Part shown: in pieces, positions 1-11,333 of the stretch
How the letters are laid out: the number at the start of each line of letters is the position of its first letter
How positions within the stretch are numbered: position 1 is the first letter of the stretch
Assembly (NCBI GenBank): GCA_947471745.1
Contig: CANJKZ010000724.1
Coordinates: 4,259,501 to 4,323,500 of the forward strand
Source of the DNA: Closterium sp. Naga37s-1
Lineage: Eukaryota > Streptophyta > Zygnematophyceae > Desmidiales > Closteriaceae
Direction: 5' to 3'
DNA: 64,000 nt
Notes under the pieces: model-generated
What the model was told of the DNA's origin: nothing
Database searches by the model: none
The model's input: the letters and a program-made list of their open reading frames with translations, nothing else
Position numbers and translations under genes: made by a program

Positions 1-1154
1 CTCAGTCACACATGGTGCAGCAGGTCCTTCAGCGCTTCGACTTCCAGTACTCCTCGCCACAGTCCACTCCTCTGCCTACCGGTCACTCGCTCTCAGCTCT
101 GCCTTCGGATGAGTCCGTAGAGCCGAGTGGCTCGTATCCAGAGCTTATGGGCTGCCTCGTGTACCTGATGACCTGCACTCGACCTGACCTTGCTTACCCT
201 CTTAGCGTCCTGGCACGCTACGTTGCGCCTGAGAGACACCGACCAGAGCACTGGAAGGCCGCTAAGAGGGTGATGCGCTACTTGTGCAGTACGTCGGGCA
301 TGGGGCTCGTGCTTGGAGGACGGGCTCGAGTTGTCCTCACTGGTCACGCAGACGCGTCTTGGGTTGACGACTTGGCTGCGCAACAGTCGTCGCAGGGTTA
401 CACCTTCAGCCTTGGCTCTGGTTATGTTTCGTGGCGGTCTACCCGCTCGTCTTCTGTTCTCAGCTCTACGCAGGGGCCATGGCTGCACAGGAGTTACGCT
501 GGCTCACCTACTTGCTGACCGACTTGGGAGAGCGGCCTCGTTCTCCTTCAATTCTGTACATCGACAACAAGGCCATGATTGCCTTGTGTTAGGACCACAG
601 ACAAGAGCACAGAACGAAGCGCATCGCTCTGCGCTACTTCCTTGCTCGAGAGTTGCAGTAGCGTGGTCAGCTTCGTCTTGTTTACGTGGCCTCTTGGCCA
701 ACACTGCTGATATCTTCACCAAGGCACTTCAGCCTTGTGATCATCAACGTTTTTGTACTGTTCTAGGCCTTGTGCCTACTTGGCCTCACTTGCTCACTTC
801 TTGATTTTGCTTGTATTGTGATCTATATACTTATACCTGGATGCTCACACTTGCTAGGTTGTGATCAGTGTACTGCTTGTTCTTCTTTATATATAACTCT
901 GCATGTGAACTGGCCTTGTGGCCATTTGCTTGTGCTCGGACTGCGTGGTGACGTTGTAATCCACCCTGAGCTTGACCTTGCCTTGTTCTCTTGCTTGTCC
1001 CCCACTTTGCGTATGGGGGTGTGTCAGAACTATGCATTCATATGCTCTAGGCTGTAGTGGGGCACTCCTTATGGGGTACAGCCCAATTAGGTTTTGCATA
1101 TACAAACACTGTACTGCTGTCATTCTATTCATTCTTGATTCCTACTTTCTGACA
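1..1154 (+). mobile_element. Ty1/Copia 3' end fragment (RT end, RNase H, 3' LTR)
   Basis: This is the 3' part of a Copia element of the same family as Copia A; the window starts inside its reverse transcriptase. It carries the end of the RT, an RNase H region around 300-760, a non-coding stretch rich in conserved blocks (about 800-1,020), a short purine tract and a 133-bp LTR. It is nearly identical to 17,036-18,190, including the bases outside the LTR, so it looks like a duplicated piece of Copia A rather than a separate insertion. The coding part is a broken fossil with several breaks. Confidence 0.85.
1022..1154 (+). repeat. Copia A-family 3' LTR (133 bp)
   Basis: The LTR begins TGTCAG and ends CTGACA. 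It is preceded by the purine-rich tract TATGGGGGTG. It matches the LTRs at 11,201-11,333 and 18,058-18,190 and is followed by TAGTA, the same five bases that follow the 3' LTR of Copia A. Confidence 0.9.
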
Positions 1155-1304
1155 TAGTAGCCATGGCTAGGGTTTAGGTTTTACAAAGGAGAAAAGATAA
1201 CAGAAGAAGAGAGGTTGCACTAGCAGCAGATAGGATACATATTTGGGCTGTACTCACTATAGAGTACCCCATTGCAGACCAGACAATTATAGCATTCTGA
1301 CAGC
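1155..1304 (-). repeat. Partial solo LTR of a second Copia family (LTR-C), minus
   Basis: This stretch matches 18,191-18,340 and most of the LTR at 9,116-9,298. Read on the minus strand it starts TGTCAGAATGC, as an LTR would. The rest of this LTR lies on the other side of the Copia A insertion in the copy at 11,174-11,200, so Copia A jumped into an older LTR and this block is a duplicate of that junction. Confidence 0.65.
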
Positions 1305-2061
1305 ACAGCAAAGTGGGGTATGATCAGCACAGCAAGCAGTCGCATGCTAGAGGCAGTCACAGAGGGCAAGTTAGGAGGAGGAAGGACTGTGAGAGGAGTG
1401 GAGATAGGAGGCGATGGGTGAAGCCGCTGGCACACGGGCAACATGAGCGGCGCGCACGGTGGCTACCAGAGCAATGGCTCCGGACTTCAAGAGTAACTGG
1501 CTCCGCGGCTAAGACGAGCGGCAGGAGCAACGGAACCACGGGCGACTGGCGCAGCAGGCTCGCTGGGCTACCGGAGCAAGGGCCCCGGTCTACTGGCGCT
1601 GCTGACTTCACGACGGCTACCTCCGCTCAACCTCCCCCAACTGTCCCACACCCCTTTCACACACCCCTTGCTTCACCCCTAGCTCCACTCCCACGACACC
1701 CCCCTAGCGCCACTCCCTCGGCTCCCACACACCCATCCCCCTCAGCCGCAATTGCAGCAGTGGGAGAGAGAGGAGGAGGAGCAAGGGACGACTGACACAC
1801 CCGCCACCCCCATACCCGCCACCCCCATACCCTCCACCCCACGGCTGCACGCGCAGCAGGGAGAGGAAGGAGAAGGGGGGGCGGGGGGGGGGGGGGGGGT
1901 GGGTGGGGGGGGAAAGAAGTTGCCCCATGGCGCACGAGGGCAAGGGATGGCGCGCGGGTCCACGGGGCAGCGCGCGCGGGTCCCCTGGGGCGACGCGCGG
2001 GTCGGCGGGGGCAGCGCGCGGGTCGACGGGGCAGCGCGCGCGGGTTCCCTGGGGCGACGTG
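1305..2061. other. GC-rich duplicated flank with long G run, no gene
   Basis: No gene is supported here. The stretch is nearly the same as 18,341-19,083. It holds a long G-rich run (about 1,877-1,911) able to form G-quadruplexes and, from about 1,945, an imperfect minisatellite built on GCGCGGGTCGACGGGG. Proline- and glycine-rich open frames on both strands follow from base composition and do not look like genes. Confidence 0.6.
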
Positions 2062-3282
2062 TGTTAACAGCTATAGCCTATGCAGAAGCGTTTAAAACTT
2101 CACTACAAGCTGAAGCTTAGCAACACTTAACTTCCCTTAAGGCCCTCCGAGTGTGACAACTTGTCACCTCCTAGCCAAGGGCCTAGAAAAACATATAAGG
2201 GAGTAGTTATGCTTAGCTCGCTTGCAGGGTGAGAGATCTGGTCGAGCAGCGTTTCGGCAACACCATGTGAGCGTTTCTACTCTCGTCAATACGTAGTAGT
2301 AGAATTCCACAGTGAAAGCATAACAACATTGATTGAATCAAGCAAGTACAAGCATGCATTTTATATAAACTCCTAAGCACACAGAAGGAAAACACACAAA
2401 ACGGTTGCTTAACTGGAGTCCAGGACTTCGCCAGATATGCCAAACAAAAAGGTTGTCAAACTTCTGTGAAATTTGGCTTGATTTGCCTGTTGAAGAAAAC
2501 TGTCTTCAAATTTCATGTCTGCCAAATGCCCTTGCTGACTCCACACATGAGTACTCATGAATGCTCGTTGGCAATTATGAACACTCGTGTGGGATTACCG
2601 TTTTCACGAAGTCTCACAGTTGAAAAACGGTTTTCACTGTTTTCTCCCTGTATCGAAAATGTCGCGTTACACGCACGACGTTTCCGGCGAAGCTACCTGT
2701 ACGCCGAGTCTGCGCGGGATTCGGTTTTCCAACCGTAATCCCGAGCTCGTCTTTTCCCGCAATCATGCACGACCGATATTTCGGTCGTGCGGTACTGTGC
2801 ACTGACGTGCGCAGTGCTGCGCGTGGGCAGGGCGATCATTCGCCCTGTCTTGTTGCGATCGTGCCCACAGTGCACGCTCGCATCAGTGCGAGGCACACGC
2901 GCGGGCCTGAGGGCCCACACGCATGATCAGGACCCCACGCGTGGGTCCTGATATTTCCGCGCAGTTGACCTTGACTGACGCGATGAAATTCCACGAGTCA
3001 AAACTGACTCCTCGTAAACACTCGCAACTCTTCATGAGTCTCGCTTCGTGGGGACTCGTGAAACACTCGTGGATCTGCATAATGCTCCCTCGCCATGAAC
3101 ACTAAATGAATACTCATGAAAATTCGCGATGCCTCGTCGTGAGCTTTCATGAATGAATATGAACTCGCCATGAATGCGAATGAAGTGAAGTGTGAAAATG
3201 AATGTGGGCGGACCGTTCGTGTGATGCGAAATGATATGCAGGCGGCTGCTTGACGTGCAAAAAATAGCATTTGCACTCAACA
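2062..3282 (-). repeat. Copia B 3' LTR (1.22 kb)
   Basis: On the minus strand the LTR starts TGTTGAGTGC directly after the purine tract at 3,283-3,296 and ends GTTAACA. It contains two strong palindromes: GCACGACCGA/TCGGTCGTGC around 2,767-2,790 and AGGACCC/GGGTCCT around 2,929-2,951. The U3 part (about 3,050-3,240) is rich in CATGAA and CTCGTGA motifs. Confidence 0.85.
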
Positions 3283-3338
3283 AACTCCCCCTCAAGCAGT
3301 TGCTTGCTTGCCTCCCAACTCCCCCTTCATGTGTGAGC

Positions 3339-6300
3339 CTAGTTAAGGCTCATGCCACACAGCTTGGCACAACGCCAGTGTGGTTCTTCAGCCAGACGCT
3401 TCGTGAAAAAATCTGCTAGCTGCTGCTGAGTCTTCACGTAGATGGGCTGAATGGTTCCCCTATGCACTTCCTTGCGCAGCCAATGCCATTTGATCTGCAT
3501 GTGCTTGGTGAGCCCGTGCAGCACAGCGTTCTTGGATATCGCAATGGCACTGGAGTTGTCACAAAACAGTGGAGTACCAGTTTTATGCTCATGCCCTATC
3601 TCCTCCAACAGCTTCCTCAACCAAATCAGTTCCTTCGCTGCATGATACATTGCCATGTACTCAGCTTCAGCAGATGAACCCGCCGTTTCTACCTGTTTCT
3701 TTGACCTCCAGCTCACGGGCCCACCTCCAATCACACACACATACCCTCCAACTGAGGACATGTCTTCCTTTTCCGAGGCCCATGATGCATCTGAAAAACC
3801 TGTGAGGAACAGCTCCCTTTCTCCAAGATACTCCTCCTTCTCCTTGAGAACCTCGACTCCCTTCTGCTTCCTTTGAGCAGCTGAGTATTGAACTCCAACG
3901 GTAGGATAGGAGTTCAAGTACTTGATGATGCGCTCAGCTGCATCCACCTGCTCCTCGGTGGGATTTTGTACCACCCTAGCCAGCTGCCCCACAGCAAAAG
4001 AGACATCTGGCCTCGTGTGCACGGCTGCATAGAGCAAACTCCCCACCATTGACTGAAAGCGAGCCTGCTCCCGCTGATCCACCCCTTCATTCTCACCAGC
4101 CTTGACGAGTTTGAACTCGGATGGAAGTGGTGTGGCTGTCTTCCTTCCGACCTCAGCCTCATACTTGCTCCCCATGTCCTTGATGTACTTCTCCTGGTGC
4201 AGCTTCACCCATCCATTGCTGACATCCCTTTCAATGTGCATCCCAAGATAGTAGTTCGCCTCCCCCAAGGTCTTGCATTTGAAGTTTTGCATCAGCTTCT
4301 GCTGCACCTTCATCACTTCCTGCTTGCTGCTCCCAAACAAAAGGATGTCGTCCACGTACACCGGGAACATGACGAGGCTCTCCTTCTCCCCCATGAGGAA
4401 AAGACCCTCGTCACATGCACTCGCCCGGAAGCCTATCTCCTCTAGAACTGAAGACAGCTTCTTGTACCAGCAACGTGGTGCTTGTTTGAGGCCATAAATG
4501 GCCTTCTTCAGCTTGCACACACGCCCGGTGCCGTCCTCATAACCCGGCGGCTGCGACATGAACACTTCTACATCTATCAGCCCATAGAGGAAGGCTGTGG
4601 TGATATCCATCTGGACGATCACCCACCCACACACAGCTGCACCGGCGAGGAGAACACAGATTGTTGGAGTCTTTGCAGTTGCCGCAAACGTTTCCTTGAA
4701 GTCTTCCCTTTCCTTTTGCTGGTATCCCCTTGCAACCAGCCTGCTCTTGTAAACTGATACGGCTCCTTTGTTGTCAGTTTTAATCCTAGGAATCCAGCCA
4801 CAGTTTATGGCTTTCTTCCCCTCCGGCATTGGCACCAACTCCCATGTCCCATTTTCCATTTGGCTGTTGTATTCCGCATCCATTGACGCCAACCACTTGT
4901 CCCTATCCGGTCCTTTGAGCGCTTCTTCCATGGTGAGCGGTTGAGTCGGTGCGGGTGCCATGAAGCAGTAGACTTCCTCCTCCTCTTCCTCATCAGCGTC
5001 ACAGCTACTGTGGAGCACCAGCAATGCATCGTTTTGCTGCTGCTCTCCCCTTGCTCCTCCGTATTCCCTCAGCTTCAATGCGGCTGCTCGCATCTGCCTT
5101 TCGATCATGGGTGAAAGAGCACGACCTGTGGGAGGGGTTTTGGTTTGGGTCCTTCTTTGGGGAAGAGTGGGGGGAATCACACGGGTTATGGGGTGAGGTT
5201 CTTCAGGTGCAGCCTTTGTCTCTACGTCCTTGACCACAGGAAGCTCTGCTGCACCCTCCTCTTCGGGTGTCGTTGCACCTTCCTCTTCTATCCACTCCTC
5301 CACAGTAAACCCCATCGTTGCTTGCTCCAGCTGCTGCATGAGTTTCTCCTTTGGCTGCTTGGACCAGCTTCCGTAGGTGATGTCCTCCATGAATTTGACA
5401 TCCCTGCTATCAAACACCACTCCTCTGCTCGGCTCCCACATCAGCCACCCCTTGCTTTCCGCTGCCAACCCCAAGTGCACACACCAAACAGCCGTTGCTC
5501 CCAACTTACTACGATATGCCTTAGGGATGTGAGCCATTGCCATGCAGCCAAACACACGCAGCATATCAATGGGCGGCTTCCTCCCAAGCCACCTCTCCAT
5601 GGGGACCCATGACTCACCACCAACGTTGGTGAGCACCCGGTTCTTCACCACCGTGGCGTGGCGCACAGCATGTGGCCACTTGGAGTTTCCCAACCCGGAT
5701 TCTATGAGGAGTGCGCGTGCCGTTTCCGACACCGTGCGATTGGCCCGTTCTGCTACACCGTTGGACTGCGGTGTGTATGAGGTGGTGAGTTCATGGATGA
5801 TGCCCTGCTTCTTCAACCATGCAGTCAGCTCCTCCCCAAGAAACTCCCCACCCCGGTCGGTCCTAATCCGCATCACTTTATGCCCGGATTGCTTCTCCAC
5901 CAACGGCAGCCAATCATCACGGATGGTAGATGGCACATGATCTTTTTCCTTGATAGGATACGCCCAGGTGACTCTGCTCCAGTCGTCAACTATGGTGAGG
6001 AAATATTTCTCACCTCGTTCCCCTATCACCGGCAGCGGCCCCACCACATCCATGTGCACGAGCTCTAGAAGCTTCTTGCCGCCACCCTCGGTTGCATGAA
6101 ACGGGAAGCGTGTGAACTTGCTCAGCATGCAAGTTTCACACTTGTGAGGGACTGCTGCACCAATCAGCTTCAGCCCCTTGACCCCTTCCTCCTTCTGCAA
6201 TTGCTGCAGTACGGGCATTGCAATATGCCCGAGGCGGCGGTGTGCTGCTATCCAGTCCGTTTCACCACCCCGTGCAGAAACCCTCAGCTCCTCTGCAACT

Positions 6301-7837
6301 ACAGCATTGCACTCCCCCTGTGGACTGTTCCCCTTGCCCCATGCCATCACCGGCAGCTGCCACATGGACCTGCAGATGTCACGGCTCTCATGCAAGTCCC
6401 ACAGCATCCTTGTTCCCAGCTGCCCCTTGAATGTCTTGGCACCATCGGTGGAGGTGCTGACCCCGCACTTGCCCAGCTTCCGTAGGGAGATCAGGTTGGC
6501 TTTCAGGTCGGGGACGAGCAACACGTCGCTCAGCACCACCGGCTTGCCGTCTGCTCCTTTGAATGCAGCACGCCCCGCACCCGTCACCTTGAGAGCGTGG
6601 CCGGACGCCGACTTCACCTCGGCAATGGGTGCAGTTCCCACTTTGTCTAGGAGCTCGGCCCTTGGAGTCATGGTCGATGCCGCTCCTGTATCCAAGATCC
6701 ACGTGTTGAGCGGGTGTAGCTCGTCTCCAGCATGGGCGATCACCGCATCCTCTTCCGGCTCTCCAACGTGGAAGAACTGTCCAGCTTCTCTCTCCTCGTG
6801 TTCAGCCGGTTCCTCATCGGCGACCGCTCCGGCGCCGCTCCCATCTTGTGACCTGTTGGAGGGGGTCCACCAAGAGGGTTTAGTTCTGCATTTAAACCAT
6901 GGGTGACCCACCTTTTCACAGTACCAGCACTTGCCTTCCATTCTCCCAGGTCCCCTTCCTCCCCCTCGGCCACCTCGGTCTCCGCCACGTCCTCCTCCTC
7001 TACCGCCTTGTTGGTTGGAGTCCTCCTCATCCTTGGAAGCTCCTCTCCCTGCACCTTGCCATTTCTTGCCGCTACCCCTCCTTCCTCCTTGCATGGCATA
7101 GCTGCTGCTCCCCTCGTCACCTCCTCTCAGTTGACGCCTCCGGAAGTCCTCTTCAAGGATCTTGGTCCGGATCCACTCCAACGTCCACTGATCCTGGTTT
7201 TGGGGAAGGCTGAGGCCACTCGTGAAGATCATTCATGACTCCGGCAACAGCGACATCATCTTCACACACTTGGTTTGCTCGGGGTAGGTGATTCCGGCGA
7301 TGGCGAGCTTGGCGTAGAGTTCCCTCATCTTGTCCAAGACGGCTGGACGGGTTCTCCTTCACTGAGACGAAGGGTGGAGAGCTCCCTCTCCAACATGAGT
7401 GTGGCAACAACTGAGGTGGGGGCATGGAGGTTCTTGAGTACGGCCCATGCCTTGGGCCCACACTCGTCCTCCGGGAGTAAGTGCATGATGTGTTATCGTT
7501 GAGCAAGGTCCAGGCTTTGAGATAAGATATAGTACCCCGCGGATGAGCTCTCGTTATAATCACCTTGAAGCTCCGGGGAACTAGGTCGTTTTTCACTATC
7601 GATCATAACCTTGAGGAGTCCTAACTGCCGAAAGTACAGCTGCATCTTCCAAGACCAGTCGTCATATCCTTCGCCACTAAATTTGTCGACGGAGAAGTTT
7701 TTCAGTACCTCCCTTAGTAGTGGGCCCTGGCTCGTCCGGGCTATCCTAGGCGCGGAAACTCCATATTCCTGGCTACCACTACTCGCGGGGGCTGAGTTCC
7801 CTTCTTCTCCAGGCGACCCGATCGTTGGATACGTCAA
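3339..7837 (-). pseudogene. Copia B gag-pol region (Gag, PR, IN, RT, RNase H)
   Basis: On the minus strand this encodes a Copia polyprotein. Visible in order are a gag start (MTYPTIGSPGE, near 7,837), a glycine/arginine-rich stretch with the zinc knuckle CWYCEKVGHPWFKC, the protease motif LDTGAASTM, the pre-integrase motif HRRLGHIAMP, integrase with DWSRVTWAYP and DRGGEFLG, reverse transcriptase with QMDITTAFLYG and YVDDILLFG, and RNase H with GFSDASWASE. Most of pol lies in one uninterrupted frame of about 1,300 codons. It is a virus-like fossil with about one or two breaks. No host function is proposed. Confidence 0.85.
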
Positions 7838-8056
7838 AAATGGCTAAGTACCATCTCTGATACCATGTCAGAATCCCAACCACTAGACCATTGGGATAAA
7901 AGGGCTTGTTAAGTAGCGGGTCAGTGCGCCCATAACCCCCAAGGCCAACATGCCTGTAACCCTTCCCTAGGATCAATCGGGGATCACCAGTGGACCTCTA
8001 ACACCCCCCCGCACTGGGATGCCTGAAGTGCACACACTGGGATTCGAACCCGAGAC

Positions 8057-8072
8057 CTTCGCTCTGATACCA
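8057..8072 (-). promoter_or_regulatory. Copia B primer binding site (initiator tRNA-Met type)
   Basis: On the minus strand TGGTATCAGAGCGAAG lies two bases inside the 5' LTR. It matches the 3' end of plant initiator tRNA-Met and is followed by GGGTTCGAATCCC, which resembles a tRNA T arm. A second TGGTATCAGAG lies near 7,860, close to the gag start. Confidence 0.75.
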
Positions 8073-8074
8073 CG

Positions 8075-9020
8075 TGTTAACTGCTATAGCCTATGCGGAA
8101 GCGTTTAAAACTTCACTACAAGCTGAAGCTTAGCAACACTTAACTTCCCTTAAGGCCCTCCGAGTGTGACAACTTGTCACCTCCTAGCCAAGGGCCTAGA
8201 AAAACATATAAGGGAGTAGTTATGCTTAGCTCGCTTGCAGGGTGAGGGATCTGGTCGAGCAGCGTTTCGGCAACACCATGTGAGCGTTTCTACTCTCATC
8301 AATACGTAGTAGTAGAATTCCAGAGTGAAAGCATAACAGCATTGATTGAATCAAGCAAGTACAAGCATGCATTTTATATAAACTCCTAAGCACACTGAAG
8401 GAAAACACACAAAACGGTTGCTTAATTGGAGTCCAGGACTTCGCCAGATATGCCTAAGAAAACGGTTGTCAAACTGCTGTGAAATTTGGCTTGATTTGCC
8501 TGTTGAAGAAAACTGTCTTCAAATTTCATGTCTGCCAAATGCCCTTGCTGACTCCACACATGAGTACTCATGAATGCTCGTTGGCAATTATGAACACTCG
8601 TGTGGGATTACCGTTTTCACGAAGTCTCACAGTTGAAAAACGGTTTTCACCGTTTTCTCCCTGTATCGAAAATGTCGCGTTACACGCACGACGTTTCCGG
8701 CGAAGCTACCTGTACGCCGAGTCAGCGCGGGATTCGGTTTTCCAACCGTAATCCCGAGCTCGTCTTTTCCCACAATCATGCACGACCGATATTTCGGTCG
8801 TGCGGTACTGTGAACTGGCGTGCGCAGTGCTGCGCGTGGGCAGGGCGATCATTCACCCTGTCCTGTTGCGATCGTGCCCACAGTGCACGCTCGCAACAGT
8901 GCGAGGCACACGCGCGGGCCTGAGGGCCCACACGCACGATCAGGACCCCACGCGCGGGTCCTGATATTTCCGCGCAGTTGACCTTGACTGACGCGATGAA
9001 ATTCCACAAGTCAAAATTGA
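8075..9020 (-). repeat. Copia B 5' LTR, truncated
   Basis: This stretch runs parallel to 2,062-3,007 base for base with few differences, including both palindromes. It stops near 9,020, where the other copy continues for about 275 bp more. The missing part is the start of U3. Confidence 0.85.
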
Positions 9021-9298
9021 CGCGCGTGGCAGTAAACCGCCGCGTACCCGCTCTGATACCATGTGCCCATAGGCAAGTGGGCCCATAGGCCAGGAGCGTA
9101 CTCGCTCTGGTACCATGTGAGAAAAGCTAGCAGAAAGCTTAGTAGCCATGGCTAGGGTTTAGGTTTTACAAAGGAGAAGATAACAGAAGAAGAGAGGTTG
9201 CACTAGCAGCAGATAGAATACATATAGCAAACCCTACTTTGGGCTGTACTCACTATAGAGTACCCCACAGCAGACTAGACAATTATAGCATTCTGACG
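9021..9298 (-). mobile_element. Fragment of a Copia-type element: leader, primer site and LTR-C
   Basis: On the minus strand 9,116-9,298 reads as an LTR of about 183 bp (TGTCAG-like start missing one base, end TCTCACA). It is followed by TGGTACCAGAGCGAG, a primer-site match, and about 90 bp of leader before Copia B cuts in. Nothing else of this element is seen. The LTR matches 1,155-1,304 and 18,191-18,340. Confidence 0.65.
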
Positions 9299-9440
9299 GC
9301 AATATGCAGGAATCGAAAGTGCAAGTATGGATTTTGGCGAAATTACTCAAGCGAAATTTGGGGCGACAACCCTAAACTCTAAACCTAGCCTTTAGACAAA
9401 ATCACAATCCTGAACTCTGAATGTGGTAACTTTAGTGGCA

Positions 9441-9832
9441 AGTGAGGTCTAGAAGTTCGCACTGGACACGCCGTAGAGGTTGAATCTTGGCAGAAAACGG
9501 TGAAAGAGATTTGCAAATGCAGGCACGTGTCTCGCACAGGACCTAGGCTTTCAGCACGAAACCCTCGAATGTGTAATCGTGCCTTCACCAAACTGGTGGA
9601 CCAGATACAGCCTGTACGACACGCAGCATTCTTGCACAACGCCCTCGAGCTCTCGATACGAGTTGATTTGTTCACGTTCCAATTTATAGCAGCCTTTGGA
9701 GTCGCAAAGCAACATTTGTATGACACGCCTAGGGTTGCAAGCAGCAAGCAGTACTTACTAGTACCCTTAGATTCAGCAATAACTGCCTAGCATCCTGCCT
9801 GCGATGTTTCGGGATCTGTCTGAGTCGTACTG
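9441..9832. repeat. Duplicated non-coding block (copy 1)
   Basis: This block matches 19,110-19,495 almost base for base. No coding sequence is supported in it. Copy 2 directly follows the duplicated GC-rich flank, while here 7.4 kb of transposon sequence lies between the two duplicated blocks. Confidence 0.8.
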
Positions 9833-9839
9833 CATGCAT

Positions 9840-10161
9840 GATTACAACTGCTAGGTATTGATTAGTACACTGTTTGTTCTTCTTTATATAACTCTGCATG
9901 TAAACTGGCCTTGTGGCCATTTGCTTGTGCTCATAGTGTGTGGTGATGTCGTGATCCACCATGAGCTTGCTTTGCTTTTCTTGGCTGGTCTTGTGACCCC
10001 TTGTTCTCCCCACTTTGACTATGGGGGTGGGTCAAACTATAATGATTCTTATCTTGTGTAGGCTGTAGTGGGGTAGCCCTTAAGCGGTACAACCCAATTA
10101 GGGTTAGTACTTGTACCAACTTCCTACTCAATGCATTCATTCTCGTTCAGTATCCTGACAC
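9840..10161 (+). mobile_element. Copia 3' non-coding region plus LTR, fragment
   Basis: The stretch resembles 820-1,154 and 17,855-18,190: the blocks ACTGGCCTTGTGGCCATTTG and GTGGTGATGTCGTGATCC, the tract ACTATGGGGGTGGGTCA, then an LTR-like end finishing CCTGACA. No coding part is attached. It is an older, diverged fragment. Confidence 0.65.
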
Positions 10162-10789
10162 GAAAAAGATTACCGTTATACTCGATTAAAAGTCTAAAAG
10201 TTTACTTGGCATAGTAAGTCAGTTCGACTCGTGCTTGGTGGCAACCTTCCAAGAATACGATCAATACAAGGTCTCCAGCTGTTCATAGTTTATTGTTCAA
10301 TTTGTCGGCACAAGGATGGGACGTTGTGACCTGACTCTAACGTAATTTAGTGCTTGATATTATTTGCAAATTCAAAATTCTCAGTCTTGCTGGCACTTAT
10401 CATGGAAAACTTGATGTCGGAGCACATACGATGTGCTCCACACCTATCTGCAACGAATTTTTTGTCGCATCGACGTCCAATATCGCCTTCCAAATTATCA
10501 CGCCAAGTGATCAATTAGTGGTAGTAATGACATTCTAGTTTTGGAAGGTCCCGAACTATCACATGCGATTAACGACGACCAGACGTCACGTCGACATCTC
10601 ACTTTGACGGGCTGATCAAACCAGCGAGAAAGATACGTAAGTCACGACTGACTTGTGTTAGACATACCCAGCAGTACAGAATCTTTTTCGTCGACGCCTG
10701 CTTGATATGGACCACTTCTGGTAAAGGGCGAATAATGAACACATTTCTTTGTCATTGTTTGTTGTCTCATGGTACTACGCATATGACTC

Positions 10790-10823
<34 letters not shown>

Positions 10824-11002
10824 AGGCACGTCTCGACGACCACACTTTCTGATCGTAACCAGCATTTGGGAGCCATTGACCAGCACGCGATTTCGACTTC
10901 CTAACTAGGTTCCTTACTAGCTGTAGCTAGGCTTCATTGTATTATCAATAGTTATGGTTCTTTTATTGAATTTCGAGCAAATTTCTGAATTACAACTAAT
11001 AA
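10162..11002. other. Unassigned AT-richer stretch with a long poly(A) run
   Basis: No gene or known repeat is recognised. A run of about 30 A lies near 10,789-10,820. It could be the tail of a retroposed sequence or a slippage tract; no coding sequence or target-site repeat that would settle this is visible. Confidence 0.5.
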
Positions 11003-11135
11003 GGGCGTGTTCCTACGGCCTCATATAAGGAAACCTCGTATCAAGAATGTACTTTTTGCCGGGTAAAACTAGCGAGAGGTTTCGGGTTTAGGGGAATTTT
11101 CAGTGTGAGCCTGATACGAGGATAGGAACACGCTC
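11003..11135. mobile_element. PIF/Harbinger-like MITE
   Basis: This 133-bp element starts GGGCGTGTTCCTA and ends TAGGAACACGCTC. Further inside, CCTCGTATCA and TGATACGAGG pair as well. It is flanked on both sides by TAA (11,000-11,002 and 11,136-11,138), the three-base target type used by PIF/Harbinger transposons. It carries no coding capacity, so it would depend on an outside transposase. Family assignment rests on the TAA target repeat and the GGGCGTGTT start. Confidence 0.65.
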
Positions 11136-11173
11136 TAAGAGCGCGGTTCGATTCCCGCTAATGACGTCGCAAG

Positions 11174-11200
11174 TGTCAGAATCCTAGCTAGAGCTTAGTA
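11174..11200 (-). repeat. Left piece of LTR-C interrupted by Copia A
   Basis: This stretch ends AGCTTAGTA and resembles the outer part of the LTR at 9,116-9,144. Together with 18,191-18,340 it forms one LTR-C into which Copia A inserted. TAGTA is repeated on both sides of Copia A. Confidence 0.55.
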
Positions 11201-11333
11201 TGTCAGAACTATGCATTTATATGCTCTAGGCTGTAGTGGGGCACTCCTTATGGGGTACAACCCAATTAGGTTTTGCATATACAAACCCTGTACTGCTGTC
11301 TTTCTATTCATTCTTAATTCCTACTTTTTGACA
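11201..11333 (+). repeat. Copia A 5' LTR
   Basis: The 133-bp LTR starts TGTCAGAACTATGC and ends TTTTGACA. It is followed at once by TGGTTCCGGAGCAGG, a diverged primer binding site. Confidence 0.9.

Larger units (their letters stand above)
2062..9020 (-). mobile_element. Copia B, LTR retrotransposon, minus strand
   Basis: This is a Ty1/Copia element on the minus strand, about 7 kb. Its order read on the minus strand is 5' LTR (8,075-9,020, shortened), primer site next to the LTR, leader, gag and pol (7,837 to 3,339), purine tract TTGAGGGGGAGT, and 3' LTR (2,062-3,282). The two LTRs share about 945 bp and are very similar, which suggests a fairly recent insertion. The outer end of the 5' LTR is missing, replaced by leader sequence of another element. 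The coding part is mostly open, with about one or two breaks, so it looks like a recent fossil. Protease, integrase, RT and RNase H follow in Copia order. Confidence 0.9.

Noticed and set aside
11139-11160. tRNA-like T arm (GCGGTTCGATTCCCGC)
   Set aside because: Only the T-arm-like part is present. No matching A box, anticodon arm or acceptor stem could be found upstream, where the MITE lies.
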